A stretch of DNA of 64,000 bases from Cryptomeria japonica. Taxonomy: Eukaryota > Streptophyta > Pinopsida > Cupressales > Cupressaceae. Positions 58,691-64,000 of the stretch are shown here, piece after piece; position 1 is the stretch's first letter, and every line of letters starts with the position of its first letter. The stretch lies in the NCBI RefSeq assembly GCF_030272615.1, contig NC_081406.1, positions 212,136,997-212,200,996 of the forward strand, read 5' to 3'. The position numbers and the translations under genes were made by a program. The notes under the pieces are model-generated. The model was not told the origin of the DNA, did not search any database, and saw nothing but the letters and a program-made list of their open reading frames with translations.

Positions 58691-59015
58691 TGATGTCTGC
58701 TCCTAGACTGATATTCAGGTGATGTATTATAAGCTCTGGATCAAACCCTGGAATGTCTGAATATGACCATCTTTTGAATTGCCTCCTTTTGAAAAGTTCC
58801 AAATATTTTTGCCTTTCTAGTTCTAATAGAGAAGTTGCTAGATGTAGATCAATTGTGCCAATGGTAATTGCCTCTTTTGGTTCTATCAAGATAGATGGCC
58901 TTTCTTGATAGTGCTTAGGTAAGGTGTCAAATCTACCATCTTCTGGTGCCTCGAGGAGGTTTTCACCATTAGATGCATCCTTTATTTTTACTTTTTTGTG
59001 GTCTAATGTTGCCAA
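58638..59015 (-). pseudogene. Pre-RT linker fused directly to aRNH, element F
   Basis: The 125-codon frame starts in the linker (DHKKVKIKDASNGENLLEAP, HYQERPSILIEPKEAITIG, ELERQKYLELFKRRQFKRW) and reaches WSYSDIPGFDPELIIHHLNI, which in gypsy pol stands just before RT. It then jumps to NGTQHGSGADILFLTP, the start of aRNH. The whole RT and first RNase H (about 1.3 kb or more in element A) are missing at this in-frame joint. Confidence 0.85.
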
Positions 59016-59032
59016 TAAATGGTTATCAACAT
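58771..59032. repeat. Inverted repeat, left arm (262 bp)
   Basis: This is the reverse complement of 59055-59316 with only a few mismatches (for example ataaagg versus agaaagg). The arms are separated by 22 bp. Confidence 0.92.
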
Positions 59033-59054
59033 CAAGAAAACAATATCAGGTCTA

Positions 59055-59316
59055 ATGTTGATAACCATTTATTGGCAACATTAGACCACAAAAAAGTAAA
59101 AAGAAAGGATGCATCTAACGGTGAAAACCTCCTCGAGGCACTGGAAGATGGTAGATTTGACACCTTACCTAAGCACTATCAAGAAAGGCCATCTATCCTG
59201 ATAGAACCAAAAGAGGCAATTACCATTGGCACAATTGATCTACATCTACCAACTTCTCTATTAGAACTAGAAAGGCAAAAATATTTGGAACTCTTCAAAA
59301 GGAGGCAAATCAAAAG
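59055..59316. repeat. Inverted repeat, right arm (262 bp)
   Basis: Partner of 58771-59032. The plus-strand open frame here (58973-59344) is simply the linker protein read from this flipped copy and is not a separate gene. Confidence 0.92.
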
Positions 59317-59340
59317 GGGTCCCTTAAAACCTGTTTTTAC

Positions 59341-59900
59341 TTAATCAAAAACATTAGACCTGATATTGTTTTCTGGATTTTCATTTTTGCGACTAGGAGA
59401 TTAGGCACCCACTTGACTTGAAGATACGTTAGCAAAATCCTTGGTGAAAGTTGTTGTGGGTTTGATTTCATTAAGATATAAGGATATGGCATGGTCATTA
59501 GGAAAGGTATCAATGGCAGTATGTATTTCATTTTCCCAGTCCATAAGTTTAGGATGGATTATGGGTAAAGGATCCTCGGGTTGAATTATTTTGAAGATAT
59601 TAGGGGTCATGATAGAGATGTAAGAGTTTTCAATACGCATTTCAATTTCTAGAATGATACTCTTGTCAGAATGACCTACACAGGTAGCTCCTGATCATCC
59701 TCGATTGAGTCCAAGTCAGTCGAATGTGATTCTGAATCAAGTAGGCTAGTTCCTAACGTTTTTCCTGCATACATGTGAACTATATCGACACCTACATCGT
59801 CTTCATCCCTTTCAATTTCAAGTTTCTCTTGTCTATTTTCCCATGATAGTGAATATTCTTTGTTCCTTCAATCTCTTAGTTGCATTTGTTTTTCCATGCT
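59341..59900 (-). pseudogene. Pol spacer of element F between linker and protease
   Basis: Open stretch 59401-59640 (MRIENSYISIMTPNIFKIIQ, KLMDWENEIHTAIDTF, DHAISLYLNEIKPTTTF) and decayed flanks. It corresponds to 1860-2072 plus 9083-9400 of element A. No enzymatic domain is recognised. Confidence 0.6.
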
Positions 59901-60430
59901 TCATAGAATTGATGCAAATGATTGTTCCTTGGATTGTATGCTTGAAGATGCTGCCTCTCTGTTATGTGGAACAATGACCTCTTGAGCTGGTTTTAGATTA
60001 CTACAGCATTGCAATGGATTTGAGTCTCTTGAGATTGTGATTTCCTGCCCATTGTAGGGAAATTTCAAGCACTGATGATATGTTGATGGAACAACTTATA
60101 TGTCATGTATCCATGGTCTTCCCAAGAGTATGTTGTATGGTAAGTCCAAGTCTAGAACTTGGCATGCTATGTCTTTCTGCAAAGGTCCCACTCTAATGGG
60201 TAATTTCACAATTTCTTTAGAGGAATGCTCTTCTTCATCATATGCTTTGATTGTTATCTTTTTCTAGGGATCAACTACATCTTTATAATAACCTAGAGCA
60301 CAGACAAGACTCAAGGAGAAAATGTTTAAGCCAACTCCCCCATCTATTAGGACATGTTTAATGAGTGTTCTATGAATGAGGACTTCAATTTGCAAGGGAG
60401 CATTATGGGGATGTTACAAGGAATCAATTC
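59901..60430 (-). pseudogene. Aspartic protease of element F (broken)
   Basis: The minus strand encodes LIKHVLIDGGVGLNIFSLSL, ITIKAYDEEEHSSKEIVKLP, VLDLDLPYNILLGRPWIHDI, VPSTYHQCLKFPYNGQEITI and HNREAASSSIQSK, matching the protease of element A over its length. Stops interrupt it near 60265 and 60095. Confidence 0.85.
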
Positions 60431-60500
60431 TTGGATATGAAGGAGATGGGCTTTGAATATGATCCTCTGAAATAGGTTTGATGGTCATTATGGATATCCC

Positions 60501-60749
60501 TTAGGGAACTTCATCTTTGGGTGTATTGTTTGGTGATGATGCTATGGAAGGTTCTTGCAAGTTTTTAAGAGGTGTAGGAATAGATGCCTTTGGAGAGTCA
60601 ATTTTCTTATGGGGGGATGAGCCATTTCTAGACATAGGTGCACAATTTTGATCTTCCTCAACAAAATGCTTTAGGGATATCTTTAAGAGTTGCATAAAAG
60701 AGCCGCCTTTCTTTGGAGATGTATTTGAACCCTTGTGAGGTTTTGACAT
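60501..60749 (-). pseudogene. Ser/Lys/Pro-rich gag tail of element F
   Basis: An 82-codon frame upstream of protease (KGSNTSPKKGGSFMQLLK, RNGSSPHKKIDSPKASIPTP). No capsid or zinc-knuckle motif is seen. It is probably the C-terminal end of gag, but the identity is inferred from position. Confidence 0.45.
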
Positions 60750-61479
60750 AGTTGGCTTTTGATTTTGGACTTGTTTGATTTCTCTGATATGTTGGCTTGT
60801 TATGTCTTATGCTTGTATTTTTCTTTGGTATTTCATGTTTCTATGATCTTCAGCTATTTCAAATGTTTTGATTTCCGTTTCAATGATCGTCTGTCTTTGT
60901 GCTCTAGTTAAAATGGGCATACACATGTGTTGGATATTGTGCAAGGATTCGATTGTCTAGGAGGTGTTTCGATAAATGACCAACTATCAATATAGATATG
61001 ATAGAGTGATATGACACGAAAAGATAATTCAAGTGTTTGAAAGTTTTCAAGTTTTTCGATCTTCAATTTTGGCATGCAACGATGATGATTTTGATAAAAA
61101 CCAAGTCCAATAGGAATGATATATCCTACAATGTGGGACAAGGTTATCCTAAACAAACATTGTAGTTTTGTGATAGAGGATGATAGATCCCGATGAGAAA
61201 CTATATTTTGAGTGATCAATTTATAAAAGAGGGTGATAATGCACTTTGAGATGTTAGATCTTGAACTTGTTGAAGGCGAATACTTGAAAATGTTGAGGGT
61301 GTATAGCTCTAGAATCCGATTTGATAGAAGATAACTTGACCAAGCGAATCAAGAAGACAATCTAAGCACAAAATGACAGATATCAGATGTTTATGCTCAC
61401 TGTAAATTGACCAAGCAAACATGACAGATCCAAAAAATACATGCAAGAAGGCAGCTCTGGATTGACAGAGACATAAATT

Positions 61480-61705
61480 TGTATGACAATTTAGACAGTC
61501 CCAGATGACAATTTAGATAGAACCATATGATAAACAAGAAATCTCGCATGACAAAGGCCCAAACTCATACGACACTTACCACAAAACTAGACAACAAAAG
61601 ATAACAAAAAAGATTCTGCTAAACTGTCTCGTACGACAATTCTCACTAAACCAGATGATAAACTAGATTTCCCATACGAAAAACTAGAAAGCTCGTATAA
61701 CTAAG
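61480..61705. repeat. 21-22 bp periodic array in leader of F
   Basis: The words tatgaca, gatgaca, tatgata, catgaca, tacgaca, then tacgaca, gatgata, tacgaaa, gtataac recur. The G of the motif is at 61485, 61507, 61529, 61550 and 61571, and again at 61635, 61657 and 61678. Units in the middle (about 61590-61620) are degraded. Confidence 0.75.
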
Positions 61706-62800
61706 GATAAAACAGAGACAAAAAATTTATTTGGACAAATTTTTTATCAATGAAGTTTGATGTTTTGATTTTGTTTTCCAGTTTTTAGATGTCTGATTTT
61801 TTGTTTCAGGGATGAAAATACAACAAACACGTGATATGCTAAGTGACCTCAAACACATCATGCTAAATCCTAAGGAAGTTGGCTGAGAGAGAAAACCTTT
61901 GCTTGCAAACTTATTTACACACCCAATAGATAACTAGAATACGGCCGCTGCGTCTCACACAATGGATTCTCAATATCATATTATCCAACTCCAAATGCTA
62001 ATGGGGGCATGATATAGCAAGTGTCTTGGAAGAGTTAATATCTCTCTTGCATAAATATTATCCCCCTTTTAGAGGTGAATCGGGTAGCTTCTATCTTAGG
62101 GTTCATAGTAAGGGTTTCCGTTTGAAATTAGCCCTTGTAGTCATGCAAGCGTGATTGAGGCCTATAGCCCAACAAGGTACCGAAACAAGAAGTAGTCACA
62201 CAAGCATGATTGAGACCGAGAGGCCCTAATAAATGTATGATATGAGAGATCTCAAAAGAGAAAACTCAAATAATCCCATCTTCCAAGAATTTAATCCCGA
62301 GAGGCCTATTTTTTAGAGTGAGTCAAAAATCTTAGGTCTAGTTGTACTCACTTGGGTTGTTCTCACAAGGTGATTACTTTTTCCCACTGTGATAGGCCCG
62401 CTAAAGGTAATCAAATCTCAAACATAGAAGCGCTTCAAGGGTCAAGATTTCTAATTGTCCAAATGGACAAGAGCATACTCTCCTACCTTTTAGACAACTT
62501 CTCAAGCATATAAAACAAGATGTTCATTTACCATTAGCAAAATAAGTGTTCCTAGAAAACTTAAGAATACACAAAGTCTTGTTGATTTTCCTTAGGCAAA
62601 ATGCAAAACAGATGTGTTAGTAGTCATGTTGTTTTGATGAAATGATGCTTTGGCAAGCACAATCTTTGACAATTGTCCTACAAAAACTAGTTAGACTGCT
62701 AGAAAAGTCACAAATAGACTAGGGTTAGCATTAGTAATAGCCAAATTGAAGTATAAAAACCCTAAAATGCAATTTGTTTTGAAAACACAGAAGCAAAAAC

Positions 62801-62915
62801 TCATACGAGTATTCTCACTTGCTCGTATGAGTATTCTCACATACCCGTACAAGTGCACAAAGAAAATCGTATGATGCTGCAAAGGTACTCGTATAAGATT
62901 CTCGAACATGCCCGA
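62801..62915. repeat. 22-bp array next to the primer site of F
   Basis: Five units spaced 22 bp (key base at 62807, 62829, 62851, 62873, 62895), unit type CTCGTATGAGTATTCTCAC with variable end. The first two units are nearly identical. Confidence 0.85.
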
Positions 62916-62975
62916 CCAAAAACCTGTGAGATTGAAAATTTGATGATGAGAGAGGCCAAGAAATTAGATTTCTGG

Positions 62976-62992
62976 CCCCATGGTGGGTGCCA
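62976..62992 (-). promoter_or_regulatory. Primer-site-like sequence of element F
   Basis: TGGCACCCACCATGGGG on the minus strand, three bases inside the LTR edge. The counterpart in element A is at 10929-10946. Confidence 0.7.
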
Positions 62993-63212
62993 AAATGTCA
63001 TGTGTGTGAAGTAGGGTACCTGCAGTTGCAACACAAACACTCAATAGATCATTACAAGCATGGTTAGCAAATTAAAAATCAAATGAAAGATAAACCATGA
63101 CAAAGCAACCTATTGCCTCCTAAGAGATGCGAGTATGGATTTGCTCTCATATATGGATAAGCAATCCTAGTGACTTGACTACACCTAGACAGAGGATTTG
63201 AAATGATATGAT

Positions 63213-63380
63213 ATGCAAGCTAGATGAAATTGATTATGCTAGATTGATCCAAGAGTCTAATTAAGCTAATGATATGCATGATTAAGCTAAGATGATTATG
63301 CAATTAAGCTAGAAAAGAGAATGATTAAGCTACATGATTCAACAATTATGCTAGAAAATGACCAAATTAAACTAGATCTA
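63213..63380. repeat. 21-bp periodic array in U3 of the F LTR
   Basis: attaagcta or a close variant starts at 63260, 63281, 63303, 63324, 63345 and 63366, spaced 21, 22, 21, 21 and 21. A looser start is at 63213-63240. Confidence 0.8.
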
Positions 63381-63495
63381 AGATGCAAATGCCTATAATA
63401 ATAATGCTTAAATGATATGCTAGAATGGATATGCCTATAGTAAGAATGCATAAGATGAAAATGAGATGTGATCCTTTGTGCTCCAAAATGGAGGA

Positions 63496-63503
63496 TATTT
63501 ATA
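63496..63503 (-). promoter_or_regulatory. TATA box in 5' LTR of element F
   Basis: TATAAATA on the minus strand, about 500 bp from the inner LTR edge and downstream (in minus direction) of nothing coding. It is absent from the deleted left LTR. Confidence 0.55.
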
Positions 63504-64000
63504 GGATTTCCAAGGGCAGGGGTGAGGTGGCAGGAATCAATTGTCAAGATTGAGTCTGAAGATATCAAGGGTGAAATTGGAGGAGGTTGGAGAAGGGGTT
63601 GGAGGAAGGGACACTTGTCATCTCTGTGGTGACAAGTGTCAAGGAGCCTTGCTCATAAGAGGGCAAGTGTCCAAGAGAGGAGACATGTGGCCAAAGTGCC
63701 ATGTGTCTCAAGGGGAGAATATCCACACCATTGGAGGTTAGGATAAGGAGGTTAGGATGTGCAGGATAGGATAGGGTTAGCTAAACCCCAGATTAGGTGG
63801 AATGGGTTAGGTTAAAGGGTGGTTAGGTTAGGTGGTTAGAAGTTAGGAAGCATGTGGGTAATTTGAATTTAAAAATTTAAATAATAGGAAAAGGCTAATT
63901 AACTTTCAACAACTCATAAATTGATTTGTTTTAATTAATTAGGGGATTAGAAGAAATGAATTAAATGGGGGAGGATTAATTAATTTGGATGAATTAATAA

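Larger units (their letters stand above)
60750..62971 (-). other. Leader and gag remnant of element F
   Basis: About 2.2 kb between gag tail and primer site without a convincing protein domain. It includes two 21-22 bp periodic arrays (61480-61705 and 62801-62915). Confidence 0.55.
54499..64000 (-). mobile_element. Tat-like Ty3/gypsy element F
   Basis: Minus-strand element bounded by a 3' LTR at 54499-55252 and a 5' LTR from 62996 to beyond the window end. Between them lie a 3' UTR, integrase, aRNH, a pre-RT linker with a 262-bp inverted repeat, protease, a gag tail and a long leader. RT and the first RNase H are absent. It is homologous to element A in the linker, spacer and protease. It is not mobile by itself in this form. 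Confidence 0.92.
62996..64000 (-). repeat. 5' LTR of element F (runs off the window)
   Basis: Starts TGTCATGTGTG. It aligns with 54499-55252 outside the segment 63150-63560. Its outer end and the target duplication lie beyond the window. Confidence 0.88.

Noticed and set aside
58973-59344. Plus-strand 123-codon frame resembling a gene
   Set aside because: It is the element F linker protein read from the flipped arm of the inverted repeat.

Overview
The window is plant nuclear DNA made almost entirely of old, broken, nested LTR retrotransposons. I find no convincing low-copy host gene, tRNA, rRNA or CRISPR array. Plant origin follows from the element types seen together: Ty1/copia elements primed at a TGGTATCAGAGC site, Ty3/gypsy elements of the Tat type (with the extra 'archaeal-type' RNase H domain, aRNH), and a Ty3/gypsy chromovirus with a C-terminal chromodomain. 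Low GC, dense nesting and heavily decayed reading frames suggest a seed plant with a very large genome. A gymnosperm is plausible, but the sequence does not prove it.

Layout, left to right. (1) 1-12490: a minus-strand Tat-like element A. RT and RNase H regions lie at 1-2072 and the protease region at 9083-10449. They are split by a nearly complete minus-strand copia element, copia-1 (2073-9082), whose target-site copies are gatac/gatag. A carries an exact 21-bp repeat array (10648-10878) next to its primer site and one LTR (10949-12490). (2) 12491-24775: 107 bp of another Tat-like element, then a plus-strand copia LTR (element G). That LTR is split by a full minus-strand copia, B (12695-21802). 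G's primer site and coiled-coil gag follow, then a minus-strand gypsy gag with part of its LTR (element K). (3) 24776-33849: two minus-strand copia-type LTRs in a row (c, d). The interior of d is split by a 5077-bp TG...CA insert, J, flanked by cttcc on both sides. J is full of TA repeats and holds a GC-rich island. (4) 33850-40483: a plus-strand chromovirus with LTR, gag, protease, RT, RNase H, integrase and chromodomain, and a truncated 3' LTR. (5) 40484-41190: a plus-strand copia LTR fragment, then about 4.2 kb of AT-rich DNA without recognisable genes. (6) 45400-50400: a minus-strand copia-type element, D/E, with an LTR, a coiled coil and a row of CCHC zinc knuckles. It also has an unrecognised ORF where protease, integrase and RT would be expected. 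(7) 50480-54498: AT-rich DNA with a diverged tandem duplication. (8) 54499-64000: a second Tat-like element, F, on the minus strand. It has both LTRs (the right one runs off the window), integrase, aRNH, protease and a long repeat-rich leader. It has lost RT and the first RNase H, and it contains a 262-bp inverted repeat.

None of these elements could move by itself in this copy. Copia-1 is the least damaged: its protease, integrase and RT catalytic motifs are all visible. In the chromovirus, 12 in-frame stops interrupt gag-pol, and nearly all look like single C-to-T (or G-to-A) changes, as expected from decay of methylated cytosine.

The most interesting observations are the 21-22 bp periodic arrays in the leaders and U3 of the Tat-like elements, the D/E and d elements that carry a non-pol ORF, the large J insert, and a G-tract plus hairpin motif shared by all copia-type LTRs. 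Coordinates of decayed domains are approximate, because boundaries were read by eye.
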